48,645 bases of DNA, taken from an uncultured Cellulophaga sp. GTDB lineage: Bacteria > Bacteroidota > Bacteroidia > Flavobacteriales > Flavobacteriaceae. The DNA lies in assembly GCA_947491225.1 (NCBI GenBank), contig CANLIE010000025.1:1-48645 (forward strand), in the 5' to 3' direction. Positions 1-8,810 of the stretch are shown piece by piece (positions within the stretch are counted from its first letter, which is position 1; each line of letters opens with the position of its first letter). The notes under the pieces were generated by a model. It was not told where the DNA came from. It made no database searches and saw nothing but the letters and a program-made list of their open reading frames with translations. Both the position numbers and the translations under genes were made by a program.

Positions 1-106
1 TTTATTGCTAATATATTGTTAAATGCTCAAAATCAAAATAATACTAACATATTTCAATTTTTGTCATGTACTTAGAAATTTATATTACCCTTACTTTTTT
101 AAAACA

Positions 107-140
107 GAATAGTCTTTGCTTTGCAAAGCAAAGGCTATTC
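107..140. repeat. 34-bp near-perfect palindrome
   Basis: The arms GAATAG-T-CTTTGCTTT and AAAGCAAAG-G-CTATTC pair along their whole length with only a T.G wobble, leaving a GC centre. No T-run follows on the plus strand, so it is not an obvious terminator for plus-strand transcription. It could terminate an upstream minus-strand transcript or be a dispersed palindromic repeat. Confidence 0.6.
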
Positions 141-451
141 AATCGACTAACTCAATCTTACAAATAGACATATATTAAAGCTGCTCGCATTGATTGATAC
201 TTAATAGACAGTCTTAATAACTCATTGTTACACGTATGCACATTATTTAACACAATGAGGTATTTTTATATCTGCCTGATAAATATTGTTAAATTGAAAT
301 CAATTATTTGAAAACAAGACTTTTGAACTGTTTATTCCTTACAAAAAAATAATTATTGTCTTATGATAATTTTAACATATATTCAAGTATTTTTTACTGT
401 TATTTGTGAAATTCATTGAATTTCCGTATTTAGTCATATGATTAACACGTT

Positions 452-472
452 ACCCTGAATTTATTTCAGGGT
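452..472. repeat. Hairpin ACCCTGAA / TTCAGGGT
   Basis: An 8-bp perfect stem (ACCCTGAA, TTCAGGGT) encloses a TTTAT loop. It has the same CTGAA...TTCAG architecture as the hairpin about 50 bp downstream, which points to a repeat family and not to a unique regulatory structure. Confidence 0.55.
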
Positions 473-507
473 CTTACATTAATCGTATTAATTTAAAGTA
501 TTATGTG

Positions 508-528
508 ATTCTGAAAAAAATTCAGAAT
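508..528. repeat. Hairpin ATTCTGAA / TTCAGAAT
   Basis: An 8-bp perfect stem with an A5 loop, about 75 bp before the metalloprotease start codon. Its shape and core (TCTGAA/TTCAGA) match the hairpin at 452-472. Such CTGAA-TTCAG palindromes look like the short dispersed repeats common between flavobacterial genes, as far as I recall. Confidence 0.55.
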
Positions 529-601
529 GATATATATTTTAAGTTTTTAGCCTTTACGGACATACAAAAAATTTATATTAAATAATTAAACCAACTCAAC
601 A

Positions 602-3097
602 ATGCACAAAAATTTACTCACTAAACTGCTATTGATTGTTTTCCTTTTAGGATTTTTATCCTCTTTGGAAGCGCAATCAAAGAAGAAAAAAAGAAACAAC
701 AAGAAAAAAGGACAAACAACAGCTCCTGCTCCTAAACCTAAAAAGGGTGAAATAATGCCTTATAACAAGGTAATTACAAAAGATGCCTTAACTGATCAAG
801 GTCTTTTTAGCTTTCATAAAGTAGATGACAAATACTATTATGAAATACCAGACTCTTTATTTAACAAAGAAATGTTAATGGTTAGCAGAATATCTAAAAC
901 AGCATCTGGTATAGGGTATGGTGGCGGAAAAATAAATACTCAAATGCTTAGATGGGAAAAAAAAGATAAAAAAGTTCTTTTGCGTGTAATCTCCACTAAC
1001 ATTGTAGCAGACAAAGAGCTACCTGTACATGAAGCGGTAGTAAACTCTAACTTAGAACCTGTTCTCCACTCGTTTGACATTAAAGCCTTTAAAAAAGATT
1101 CTCTTAACCCCTCAACTGTTATAGAAATAGGTGATTTTTTTGAAAAAGATATTAAACCAATTGGCTTACCAGACAGAATTAGAAAGCAATACAAGGTCAC
1201 CCGTTTAGATAATAGTAGGAGCTATATTGAAACTATTAAAAGTTACCCTTTAAATATAGAAGCTAGACACATAAAAACATATTTTTCAAACAGCCCTCCA
1301 TCTAACTCATCTCTTGGTTCCATTACTATTGAGATAAATAATTCAATGATTTTACTTCCAAAAGAGCCAATGAAAAGGCGTTATTTTGATAAACGAGTAG
1401 GTTGGTTTACTCGTAGCCAAGTAGACTATGGCTTAGATGCGCAAAAAAGTAAATCTGTAACTTATTTGGACAGGTGGAGATTAGAAGTTAAAGATGAAGA
1501 TGTTGAAAAATTTGAAAGAGGGGAACTTGTAGAGCCAAAAAAACAAATAGTGTATTATGTAGATAGGGCTACTCCTAAAGAATGGGTTCCATATATAAAA
1601 CAAGGGATAGAAGATTGGCAAATTGCCTTTGAAGCTGCTGGTTTTAAAAATGCAATTATAGCAAAAACCCCTCCCACTCCTGAAGAAGACCCTGAATGGT
1701 CTCCTGAAGATGTTAGGTACTCTGTTGTTAGATATTTAGCATCTCCAATTCCTAATGCGAATGGTCCTCATGTAAGTGATCCAAGAAGTGGAGAAATTTT
1801 AGAATCTGACATTAATTGGTATCATAATGTAATGACATTATTACGTAATTGGTTTTTTGTACAAACTGCTGCCATAAATCCAGAAGCCAGAGGTGTAGAA
1901 TTTAAAAAAGAAGTAATGGGAAGACTAATACGTTTTGTTTCTTCTCATGAAGTTGGTCATACATTAGGACTTCCTCATAATATGGGAAGTAGCTATGCCT
2001 ACCCTGTAGACTCCTTGCGCTCTGCTTCTTTTACCAAAAAGTATGGAACAGCTCCTTCTATTATGGATTATGCTCGTTTTAACTATGTTGCACAACCAGG
2101 TGATGAAGGTGTAGCTTTGATGCCTAATATTGGAGTTTATGACAAATACTCTATTAACTGGGGATATAGACCAATTATGGATAAATCTGCGACTGAAGAA
2201 AAATCAACTTTAGATAGTTGGATATTAAAATATGCAGGTAACCCAATTTATCGTTTTGGAAGACAACAATTTGGAGTAATAGACCCTAGCTCTCAAACAG
2301 AGGATTTAGGTGATGATACTATGAAAGCCAGTACTTATGGCATTGCAAATCTTAAAAGAATTGTCCCCAATTTAATTGAATGGACAGCTGAAGACGGCAA
2401 ATCTTATGATGACTTACAAGAGTTGTACGGGCAAGTCCTTAGTCAATTCAATAGATATATGGGACATGTTGCCAATAATATAGGTGGTGTTTATGAAAAT
2501 TATAAAACATATGATCAAGAAGGTGCCGTCTATACATATGTAGATAAAGACAAACAAAAAAGAGCCATTCAGTTTCTACATAAAGAATTGTTTTCTACTC
2601 CTAACTGGTTAATTGACACTAACATATTTAACAAAATAGAAAATTCAGGTGCCGTAGAACGTATAAGAAACACACAATCAAGAGCTTTAAACACAGTTCT
2701 TAGTACAAGTAAAATGGCTCGCTTAATAGAGAACGAAGCCTTAAATGGGTCTAAAGCTTATACGCTTACTAATATGATGTCTGATGTTAGAAAAGGCATT
2801 TGGAAAGAGTTATATACAGGAAAGTTTATAGACACCTACAGACGTAACCTACAACGCGCTCACATAGAAAGACTGAACTATTTAATGACTACAGAACCTA
2901 AACCAGCAACAGGGTTTGCTAGTTCTTCTAACACCTCAATAAATGTAAGTCAATCTGACATTAGTGCCGTAGTTAGGTCTGAATTAAAAACATTACAACG
3001 ATTAATAAAATCAGCTTTAGCTAATTCATCAGGCATAAGAAGAGCTCATTTACAAGATATATTAGAAAGAATAAATCTAATTTTAAATCCCAAATAA
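602..3097 (+). CDS. Secreted zinc-dependent metalloprotease (DUF5117/DUF5118/DUF4953 type)
   Basis: An 831-residue exported protein. Residues 1-25 form a Sec signal peptide (basic start, LLLIVFLLGFL core, cut near EAQS), followed by a very Lys/Arg-rich linker. The catalytic signature HEVGHTLGLPH lies at residues 449-459. It fits the metzincin pattern HExxHxxGxxH, with zinc ligands H449, H453 and H459 and catalytic E450. A plausible Met-turn (SIMDYARFNY) follows about 35 residues later. The overall layout matches the large Bacteroidetes family annotated as zinc-dependent metalloprotease with DUF5117, DUF5118 and DUF4953 domains. The substrate is unknown. It probably acts in the periplasm or outside the cell. 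No C-terminal type IX sorting domain is evident. The gene stands alone, ended by a strong terminator at 3117-3157. Confidence 0.9.
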   Translation: MHKNLLTKLLLIVFLLGFLSSLEAQSKKKKRNNKKKGQTTAPAPKPKKGEIMPYNKVITKDALTDQGLFSFHKVDDKYYYEIPDSLFNKEMLMVSRISKTASGIGYGGGKINTQMLRWEKKDKKVLLRVISTNIVADKELPVHEAVVNSNLEPVLHSFDIKAFKKDSLNPSTVIEIGDFFEKDIKPIGLPDRIRKQYKVTRLDNSRSYIETIKSYPLNIEARHIKTYFSNSPPSNSSLGSITIEINNSMILLPKEPMKRRYFDKRVGWFTRSQVDYGLDAQKSKSVTYLDRWRLEVKDEDVEKFERGELVEPKKQIVYYVDRATPKEWVPYIKQGIEDWQIAFEAAGFKNAIIAKTPPTPEEDPEWSPEDVRYSVVRYLASPIPNANGPHVSDPRSGEILESDINWYHNVMTLLRNWFFVQTAAINPEARGVEFKKEVMGRLIRFVSSHEVGHTLGLPHNMGSSYAYPVDSLRSASFTKKYGTAPSIMDYARFNYVAQPGDEGVALMPNIGVYDKYSINWGYRPIMDKSATEEKSTLDSWILKYAGNPIYRFGRQQFGVIDPSSQTEDLGDDTMKASTYGIANLKRIVPNLIEWTAEDGKSYDDLQELYGQVLSQFNRYMGHVANNIGGVYENYKTYDQEGAVYTYVDKDKQKRAIQFLHKELFSTPNWLIDTNIFNKIENSGAVERIRNTQSRALNTVLSTSKMARLIENEALNGSKAYTLTNMMSDVRKGIWKELYTGKFIDTYRRNLQRAHIERLNYLMTTEPKPATGFASSSNTSINVSQSDISAVVRSELKTLQRLIKSALANSSGIRRAHLQDILERINLILNPK

Positions 3098-3116
3098 ATT
3101 ACAATTAAATTAAAGT

Positions 3117-3157
3117 AAAAAGAGGGTGTATAAAAAATCAAACACCCTCTTTTTTTA
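3117..3157 (+). terminator. Rho-independent terminator of the metalloprotease gene
   Basis: The stem AGAGGGTGT (3121-3129) pairs with ACACCCTCT (3142-3150) and is followed by seven T. The A-run before the stem makes it usable in both directions. Confidence 0.85.
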
Positions 3158-3213
3158 TATACACATTTAATTCAAACATATTCATATCGTAACAATTTGT
3201 GCCCTTATTTTAC

Positions 3214-3249
3214 AAAAAAATGCATTTCATCAATAAAAAAATGCATTTC
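3214..3249. promoter_or_regulatory. Direct repeat AAAAAAATGCATTTC, period 21 bp
   Basis: The 15-bp unit AAAAAAATGCATTTC occurs at 3214-3228 and again at 3235-3249, exactly 21 bp (two helical turns) apart, so both copies face the same side of the DNA. The similarity continues into the flank (ATC / GTC). It lies about 120 bp before a TATCTTTG element and the small gene at 3404. A regulator-binding site is inferred. No regulator can be named. Confidence 0.4.
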
Positions 3250-3369
3250 GTCTTGTTTTATTATTCATTTTTAGTATATTGTCAACACCAAACATCAAAA
3301 TATAAGGTTTTCACAACCAAAAAAAAGTTGTTTGACAACAACAATGCAATAACTATTAATAATCATATC

Positions 3370-3377
3370 TATCTTTG
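3370..3377 (+). promoter_or_regulatory. Candidate -7 element TATCTTTG before the 61-aa gene
   Basis: TATCTTTG is a perfect match to the Bacteroidetes TAnnTTTG -7 box, about 27 bp before the start codon at 3404. No TTG was found at the expected -33 spacing, so the call is tentative. Confidence 0.4.
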
Positions 3378-3403
3378 ATATTAGATATAAAAACCCAAAC
3401 CTT

Positions 3404-3589
3404 ATGTCATACAAACTAAAAAGCCTAGTATACTTATCTTTCCTTATTATTACTTTGGTTGTATATAATAAAATTGATAGTGATAATATTACAGAGAATA
3501 CTACAAAAACAGTAGAGTTAAATGAGATAAACGATATAAATGTTGATTCTAACAAAAAAAATCAATTAGTTCATTTATCAGAAGAGTAA
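3404..3589 (+). CDS. Small hypothetical single-span membrane protein
   Basis: 61 residues. Residues about 5-22 (LKSLVYLSFLIITLVVYNK) form one hydrophobic helix with a basic start. The rest is hydrophilic, rich in Asn, Asp and Glu and probably disordered, which suggests an anchor or uncleaved signal with a short periplasmic tail. I do not recognise a family. A -7 box lies just upstream and a strong hairpin terminator immediately downstream (3612-3650). That favours a real monocistronic gene, although the length leaves doubt. Confidence 0.5.
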   Translation: MSYKLKSLVYLSFLIITLVVYNKIDSDNITENTTKTVELNEINDINVDSNKKNQLVHLSEE

Positions 3590-3611
3590 CGATTTTTAAT
3601 TCAAAAGATAT

Positions 3612-3650
3612 AAAAAAGCGTGAACCTAACAATAGGTTTACGCTTTTTTT
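3612..3650 (+). terminator. Rho-independent terminator after the 61-aa gene
   Basis: The long stem AAAAAAGCGTGAACCTA pairs with TAGGTTTACGCTTTTTTT, with one mismatch and an ACAA tetraloop, and ends in a T-run. It is symmetric, so it could also act on the minus strand. Confidence 0.85.
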
Positions 3651-3761
3651 GTACTTGATTCCATACAAATAAAATGTTAAAATATTATTAAAATCTAACT
3701 TTCTATTAAACTTTATGGAAGATTTAAAGTCCAATAAGGGAATCATAAAAAACATAGTCTT

Positions 3762-4256
3762 ATGAAAAAAATAAAATTTATACTGGTGCTAATGTTGAGC
3801 ACATTAGCAATTTCAGCACAAGAAAAAAAGAATAGAAAATCTAATTACAATAATCACAAAATGAGAGTAGCAAAAATGGTAGATTTCTCGCCTGAGCAAA
3901 TTGCTACATTACAAACAAAAAAAATGATATTAGCTTTAGATTTGAATGATTCTCAACAAACGGAAATCCATAAATTAAACTTAAAAAACGCTGAACTACG
4001 TAAAGAGAAAATGAAAGCTCAGAAGGCAAAAAGAGAGAATAAGGAGCATACAAAATTGTCTTCTAATGATAGATATGAAATCATAAACAAAAGATTGGAC
4101 CATCAAATTCAGCAAAAGCAAAGAATGAAAAAAATTCTTTCTGAAGAACAATTTCTCAAGTGGGAAAAAATGAGTAAAAAAAGAGCTCATTCCCAAAAAA
4201 ATAGAACCAAAGGTAAAAAGTTAGCAATGATGAAGAAAAAGAGAAGAACGCATTAA
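3762..4256 (+). CDS. Exported, very basic Spy/CpxP-like (DUF4890-type) protein
   Basis: 164 residues. The signal peptide is about residues 1-20 (KKIKFILVLMLSTLAISAQ). The mature part is almost all charged helix: FSPEQIATLQTKKMILALDLNDSQQTEIHKLN is followed by long Lys/Arg/Glu/Gln helices and LSEEQFLKWEKM. This Leu-x-Leu-x2-Q pattern is typical of the small periplasmic helical proteins related to Spy and DUF4890 of Bacteroidetes. The C-terminal 30 residues are strongly basic (KNRTKGKKLAMMKKKRRTH), which would suit binding to anionic envelope polymers. The function is inferred only from this resemblance. It converges with hemL across a shared terminator. Confidence 0.75.
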   Translation: MKKIKFILVLMLSTLAISAQEKKNRKSNYNNHKMRVAKMVDFSPEQIATLQTKKMILALDLNDSQQTEIHKLNLKNAELRKEKMKAQKAKRENKEHTKLSSNDRYEIINKRLDHQIQQKQRMKKILSEEQFLKWEKMSKKRAHSQKNRTKGKKLAMMKKKRRTH

Positions 4257-4264
4257 CAAATATT

Positions 4265-4292
4265 AAAAAGGAGTCTCTAGAGGCTCCTTTTT
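4265..4292. terminator. Bidirectional terminator between the Spy-like gene and hemL
   Basis: AAAAAGGAG-T-CTC-TA-GAG-G-CTCCTTTTT forms a near-perfect stem with A- and T-tracts on both sides. It can end both the plus-strand gene (stop at 4256) and the minus-strand hemL (stop at 4297). Confidence 0.85.
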
Positions 4293-4296
4293 AATA

Positions 4297-5577
4297 TTAT
4301 AATTCTATTTTATCCAATGCAGCAATGGTATTATCTAAATCTTCATATGACAAAGCATCATTTAAAAAATAACTTTCAAAAGCACTGGGTGGTAAATATA
4401 CTCCCATACCTAACATACCATGAAAATATTTTTTAAACATACCATTATTACCTTTTGCAGAAGAGGCAAAATCTACAACTGGTTCATCAGTAAAATGAAC
4501 AGAAATCATACTACCAAACCTATTGATTTGATGCGTAATCCCTTTATTTACAAGTGCCTTGGAAATACCTTTATGTAAATATTCTGTTTTGTCTGCTAAG
4601 CTTGTAAAAATTTCTGGATTGTTATTTAACTCGGTTAACATAGCCAAACCAGCACTCATAGCAAGTGGGTTACCACTTAAAGTACCTGCTTGATATACGG
4701 GCCCTACAGGTGCTAAAAAATCCATTATTTCGCTTCTAGCGGCAAATGCACCAACTGGTAAACCACCACCAATTACTTTACCAAAAGTCACTATATCTGC
4801 ATCTATACCTAAAGCCTCTTGTGCTCCTCCTCTTCCTAAACGAAAACCAGTCATTACCTCATCAAAAATTAATAGGATACTTTCTTGAGTACATAACTTC
4901 CTAAGCCCTTCTATGAATTCTTTTGCAGGAATTATACACCCCATATTACCTGCTACTGGTTCAATAATGATTGCTGCAATTTCTCCTTTATTAGCTTTTA
5001 TAAGTGTTTTAACACTCTCTAGGTCATTGTAATTTGCCAATAAAGTATCTTTTGCAGTTCCTTGAGTTACTCCAGGACTATTAGGGCTCCCAAAGGTAAT
5101 AGCACCACTACCTGCCTGAATTAAAAAAGAATCTGAATGCCCATGGTAACACCCTGAAAATTTTATAATTTTATCTTTACTCGTAAATCCCCTTGCCAAA
5201 CGAACTGCACTCATACAAGCCTCTGTACCACTATTGACAAATCTTATTTTATCAATATTTGGCACCATAGAGACTGCTAATTTTGCTAAATCAGTTTCTA
5301 TCTCTGTTGGCATTCCAAAAGAAGTTCCTTTCTTTGCTTTTTCAATTACTGCGTTTATTACTGGATCGTATGCATGACCTAAGATTAATGGCCCCCATGA
5401 AGCTATATAATCAATTATTTTATTACCGTCTTCATCATACAAATACGCCCCTTTAGCTTCCTTTACAAAAATAGGTTCTCCTCCTACCGCATTAAATGCC
5501 CTAACTGGTGAGTTAACGCCTCCTGGAATATACTTTTTTGCTTCATTAAAAAGTGCACTGCTTCTTTTATAAATCAT
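4297..5577 (-). CDS. hemL: Glutamate-1-semialdehyde 2,1-aminomutase
   Basis: 426 residues, the usual length for this enzyme. It isomerises glutamate-1-semialdehyde to 5-aminolevulinate in the C5 route to haem. It is a fold-type I PLP enzyme. The start VNSPVRAF and the motif [19 protein letters not shown] are diagnostic, SGCYHGHSD binds cofactor, and [12 protein letters not shown] precedes the Schiff-base lysine K267 in [15 protein letters not shown]. The ATG at 5577 lies 8 bp after the stop of the upstream glucosaminidase lipoprotein, so the two are probably cotranscribed, although the functions look unrelated. Confidence 0.96.
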   Translation of the reverse strand: MIYKRSSALFNEAKKYIPGGVNSPVRAFNAVGGEPIFVKEAKGAYLYDEDGNKIIDYIASWGPLILGHAYDPVINAVIEKAKKGTSFGMPTEIETDLAKLAVSMVPNIDKIRFVNSGTEACMSAVRLARGFTSKDKIIKFSGCYHGHSDSFLIQAGSGAITFGSPNSPGVTQGTAKDTLLANYNDLESVKTLIKANKGEIAAIIIEPVAGNMGCIIPAKEFIEGLRKLCTQESILLIFDEVMTGFRLGRGGAQEALGIDADIVTFGKVIGGGLPVGAFAARSEIMDFLAPVGPVYQAGTLSGNPLAMSAGLAMLTELNNNPEIFTSLADKTEYLHKGISKALVNKGITHQINRFGSMISVHFTDEPVVDFASSAKGNNGMFKKYFHGMLGMGVYLPPSAFESYFLNDALSYEDLDNTIAALDKIEL

Positions 5578-5585
5578 TATTGGTT

Positions 5586-6437
5586 TTAATTTTTTATAGA
5601 TTTTACAAGTAGTTCTTGCCCTACAGATATTGTTGTTGTATCTAAGTTATTTAACTCCATTACATCTGAAACTGTCATATAGTACATTTTAGAGATTGCA
5701 TATAACGTTTCTCCTGAAGCTACTTTGTGCTTTGTTATAACATATTCATTAGTAACTTTTTTATTAATCTTATGATTTCCAAGGTCATATTTATTTAATT
5801 GGTACTTCTCTATTAAATAAATTAATTTTTGGGGATACCTAGGATCCGTAGCATAACCAGCCTTACGCAAACCCCTTGCCCATGCTTTATAGTCATTATT
5901 TTTTAAATTAAACAAAAATGAATAGCGCGCTCTTGAAGTTAAAAAAAGACTATGATCCCTATAAGAATACCTAGGATGATTATATTTTCTAAAACACTCT
6001 CCTTTTTCATCATCATCATGAAAATCATATTCACCTTCCCATCCTGTATGACATTTAATTCCAAAATGATTGTTTGTCTTTTGTGCCAATTCCCCTTTTC
6101 CAGAACCACTTTCCAATATTCCTTGGGCAATGGTTATACTTGCAGGAATAGCATACGCTTTCATTTCATCTTGTGCTAGTGGAGCAAATGTTTTTATATA
6201 TTCTTCTGTATTCTGTATTTTGAATCTTATAAAATTACCATCATCCTTGGGCAAAGCATATGTATGGGTATTGGTTTCATATATTGATTTTTTTTCAGAA
6301 GCTACTTTAGATTTTGTTTTTCTAGTATTTCCCGTAGTACTTTTTTTAGTTTTACAACCAACTAAAGAAACAATTAAAAGTATAGCTCCAAGCTTCCAAA
6401 TTAATCTGTATTTATCTTTTTTTTTATAACTATTCAT
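5586..6437 (-). CDS. Glucosaminidase-LysM peptidoglycan hydrolase lipoprotein
   Basis: 283 residues. The N-terminus has a hydrophobic stretch ending in a lipobox-like SLVGC at about residue 28, suggesting a lipoprotein, then a Lys/Thr linker. Residues about 75-215 match the mannosyl-glycoprotein endo-beta-N-acetylglucosaminidase family (PF01832): [34 protein letters not shown], with the catalytic Glu expected in GILESGSG, and later the conserved Y-S-Y-R-D-H-S and [13 protein letters not shown] motifs. Residues about 235-281 form one LysM domain ([18 protein letters not shown]) for glycan binding. The role would be septum or cell-wall turnover. The start overlaps the end of the upstream PLP deaminase gene by 8 bp, indicating translational coupling. 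Confidence 0.9.
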   Translation of the reverse strand: MNSYKKKDKYRLIWKLGAILLIVSLVGCKTKKSTTGNTRKTKSKVASEKKSIYETNTHTYALPKDDGNFIRFKIQNTEEYIKTFAPLAQDEMKAYAIPASITIAQGILESGSGKGELAQKTNNHFGIKCHTGWEGEYDFHDDDEKGECFRKYNHPRYSYRDHSLFLTSRARYSFLFNLKNNDYKAWARGLRKAGYATDPRYPQKLIYLIEKYQLNKYDLGNHKINKKVTNEYVITKHKVASGETLYAISKMYYMTVSDVMELNNLDTTTISVGQELLVKSIKN

Positions 6438-7335
6438 TAATCAAGGGCAATTTTCTTTTTTTTAACAAATCATTCATTCCTTCTATTCCTTGTAGTCCTC
6501 CAGTATGCACTGCTACAATTTTAGTGCCAGGCATAAAATAATCCCTACGCACTAAGTCTAAAATACCATATATCATTTTACCTGTATAAATGGGGTCTAA
6601 TTGGACATTTGTCTGCTCTTTAATTTTATTAATAAAATGTATTAATTCTGATGTCACTTTTGCATAACCTCCAAAATGATATATATCTTGTATTTTCCAA
6701 TTTTTACTATGAACAAATTTACAAATATCTTGACTTAAAAAACCACCTTTTAAAGCAGAAAAACCTATTACACTTTGATTCTCATTAGCAGAATTAATAA
6801 TTCCTGCAATAGTACCCCCAGTTCCTACTGCGCAACAAATAACATTAAACTCTGAGTCTTCTGGTGTTAAGATTTCTTCACATCCTTTAACCGCTAAATC
6901 ATTTGTTCCACCCTCAGGCAAGACATAACTATTATTAAACTCATTAGTCAAGCTGGCAATAAACTGAGGTAACTGTTTTTGCTTATAGACTTCTCTTGAA
7001 ACAAACATAAACTCCATTCCTTGTTTATTGGCAAAAGCTAAAGTTGGATTGATCTGCCACTTACCTTTTAGTTCCTCTCCCCGAATAACACCAATAGTTT
7101 TAAAACCATTTTCTTTACCCGCATATGCAGTTGCAGCAATATGGTTAGAAAAAGCCCCTCCAAAAGTAATCAATTTTGTAGCTTTAACTCTTTTGGCTTC
7201 TATTATATTATATTTTAATTTTCGGAATTTATTACCAGATACAAACGGGTGAATCTGATCCTCCCTTTTTATATGAAGTGATATTCTTTTTTCTGATAAG
7301 ATGGGAAGCTGTACTGGCTGATTTAAAACTTTCAC
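6430..7335 (-). CDS. PLP-dependent ACC deaminase / D-cysteine desulfhydrase family protein
   Basis: 301 residues, fold-type II PLP enzyme. The N-terminal IKREDQIHPFVSGNKFRKLKYN contains the Schiff-base lysine region (GNKFRKL). TFGGAFSNHIAATAYAG holds the Ser/Asn that grip the cofactor, VLPEGGTN follows, and CAVGTGGTIAG is the glycine-rich phosphate-binding loop. These features define the 1-aminocyclopropane-1-carboxylate deaminase/D-cysteine desulfhydrase group. Which amino acid it deaminates cannot be told from sequence. It is second in a tight minus-strand run (109-aa membrane protein, this gene, glucosaminidase, hemL). Confidence 0.88.
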   Translation of the reverse strand: MKVLNQPVQLPILSEKRISLHIKREDQIHPFVSGNKFRKLKYNIIEAKRVKATKLITFGGAFSNHIAATAYAGKENGFKTIGVIRGEELKGKWQINPTLAFANKQGMEFMFVSREVYKQKQLPQFIASLTNEFNNSYVLPEGGTNDLAVKGCEEILTPEDSEFNVICCAVGTGGTIAGIINSANENQSVIGFSALKGGFLSQDICKFVHSKNWKIQDIYHFGGYAKVTSELIHFINKIKEQTNVQLDPIYTGKMIYGILDLVRRDYFMPGTKIVAVHTGGLQGIEGMNDLLKKRKLPLINE

Positions 7336-7347
7336 GTTTTACATTTT

Positions 7348-7677
7348 TCAACGCCAAAGATATTTAATAAAACTAAAGGGTTTACGTTCATTTAAATAAT
7401 TAGGCTTTTCTTCATTATAATAAGCCTCCCTCTCAAAACTAAGGTTTTGGTAGGCTTTATAACTATCCCAATAGAATAGACATCTTATTAAAAATTCTAA
7501 AAGGTAAAATATATAAAACAGGACTACAAAAAGTTCTAATTGTTGTCTTAAATGAATTTTCTCATGATTAATTAATGTTTCATCCTTTTTTAAAGCATCA
7601 CTCTTTAGAATAATAAAAGGCCATAAAGAGAGGCCTACATAATTCTTTCTAAAGAAGTGTTTTGAAACTAAAATCAT
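7348..7677 (-). CDS. Small membrane protein with HExxH motif
   Basis: 109 residues of unknown function. INHEKIHLRQQLEL contains an HExxH zinc-site signature, followed by a hydrophobic helix (ELFVVLFYIFYLLEFLIRCLFYW) and then SFEREAYYNE, where a Glu could be a third ligand. This is the arrangement of a stripped-down gluzincin-like membrane metallopeptidase. Related short proteins occur across Bacteroidetes, as far as I recall, but I cannot name the family. It is the first gene of the minus-strand run and ends 12 bp before the PLP deaminase start. Confidence 0.7.
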   Translation of the reverse strand: MILVSKHFFRKNYVGLSLWPFIILKSDALKKDETLINHEKIHLRQQLELFVVLFYIFYLLEFLIRCLFYWDSYKAYQNLSFEREAYYNEEKPNYLNERKPFSFIKYLWR

Positions 7678-7845
7678 ACTAATTATTTTATTAACAATAC
7701 CAAATTTAACAGATTAGAGCATATTTTATGCCAAAAATTCATCTTAAAACGATTAATAACTTAAATAATCGACTAGAAACTAAAAAATCAGTTTTTTAAC
7801 ATCTATCAGCTTTAAACTTCAATAAAAACATTTAATTTTACAACT

Positions 7846-8007
7846 ATGAAAAAAATCCTTCAGCCTTTAGAAGGCGACTATTATTTATCAAAAGAAGGGT
7901 ATAGAGTGTTTACCAAACAATATCACTTACGCCGAGGTTATTGTTGTGAAAGTGGCTGTAGACATTGTCCGTATGGTTATGACACAAAAACCAATTCAAG
8001 GAAATAA
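7846..8007 (+). CDS. DUF5522-type short cysteine-rich protein
   Basis: 53 residues, beginning MKKILQPLEGDYYLSKEGY. The core VFTKQYHLRRGYCCESGC is followed by RHCPYGY. The pattern Y-x3-G-x2-VFT-x2-YH-x2-RG-x-CC-x3-C-x2-CPY is the hallmark of the DUF5522 family, found as tiny stand-alone proteins in Bacteroidetes and as a domain elsewhere. The four Cys (CC, C, C) plus His could bind a metal. The function is unknown. The ATG is preceded by an A/T-rich leader typical of the phylum, and the reading frame is closed by TAA at 8005-8007. Confidence 0.82.
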   Translation: MKKILQPLEGDYYLSKEGYRVFTKQYHLRRGYCCESGCRHCPYGYDTKTNSRK

Positions 8008-8089
8008 ACTAACATTTTCCAAAATGATAAAACTTATAATGGCGGCATAGTTTTTGTGACTATTCTAATGAAACTAAAACATCAAAAAT

Positions 8090-8644
8090 ATGAAAGCAAT
8101 AAAATTAGCAATAGCACCAGTACTTGCACTGTTATTTTTTAGTTCATGTACCTCTGTACGCGTTTTGTCTGACTATGACAGAGAAGCAAATTTTGAAGCA
8201 TATAAAACATATGCTTTTTATAAAACTGGTATAGATAAAGCACAAATATCTGATATAGACAAAAAAAGAATTCTTAAAGCAATAGATGTTGAAATGAGTT
8301 CCAGAGGATTCGTTAAATCTAAAAATCCAGACATTCTAATAAGTATATTCACAAAAGAAAGAGAGAGAGTAGACATTTATAACAGTTATTGGGGCGGCCA
8401 ATTTGGTTGGGGATGGAATCCTTATTATTGGGGTCATGGTATGTACGGAAACAATGTATCTACCCGTACAGAAGGTTCTTTATACATTGATCTTATTGAT
8501 GCCAAAAACAAAGAATTGGTTTGGCAAGGAAGGGGAATTGGCACTCTATACAACACGAGTAATATTGAAAAGAAAGAACAACGAATAAGAGAATTTGTTT
8601 CTCAAATATTGGAAGCCTATCCACCTAAAATATCATCAAAATAA
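8090..8644 (+). CDS. DUF4136-domain lipoprotein
   Basis: 184 residues. The signal LAIAPVLALLFFSSC ends in a lipobox with Cys at about residue 20. The next motif, VLSDYDREANFEAYKTYAFYKTG, is the classic start of DUF4136 (V-x3-YD-x3-F-x-x-Y-x-T-Y-x-F). The family also shows the periodic RILKAIDVEMSSRGFVKSKNPDILI and the late LVWQGRGIG segment seen here. The middle is aromatic and Gly-rich (YWGGQFGWGWNPYYWGHG). It is an envelope protein of unknown role, monocistronic, with a terminator right after the stop. Confidence 0.88.
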   Translation: MKAIKLAIAPVLALLFFSSCTSVRVLSDYDREANFEAYKTYAFYKTGIDKAQISDIDKKRILKAIDVEMSSRGFVKSKNPDILISIFTKERERVDIYNSYWGGQFGWGWNPYYWGHGMYGNNVSTRTEGSLYIDLIDAKNKELVWQGRGIGTLYNTSNIEKKEQRIREFVSQILEAYPPKISSK

Positions 8645-8652
8645 AATATATT

Positions 8653-8680
8653 AAACCGCTGTTAATAGCGGTTTTTTTTT
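8653..8680 (+). terminator. Rho-independent terminator after the DUF4136 gene
   Basis: The stem ACCGCT/AGCGGT with a GTTAAT loop is followed by a run of nine T. Confidence 0.85.
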
Positions 8681-8810
8681 GTAGTTAATACAAATAACAA
8701 TTAGTAATAGTTAATACCAAACTCAACAAACCTTAAGATAAAATTGTTGTTCATTTTTGTATCTTTAACCCACTTATTTGTCTATAACTTAAAATACAGC
8801 AGCACTTGCT

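Larger units (their letters stand above)
1..601. other. Gene-free upstream region with three palindromes
   Basis: No convincing coding region is visible on either strand. The stretch is very AT-rich and contains three hairpin-capable palindromes, listed separately at 107-140, 452-472 and 508-528. The last part (about 540-601) must carry the promoter and leader of the metalloprotease gene that starts at 602, but no clear TAnnTTTG element was recognised. Confidence 0.6.
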
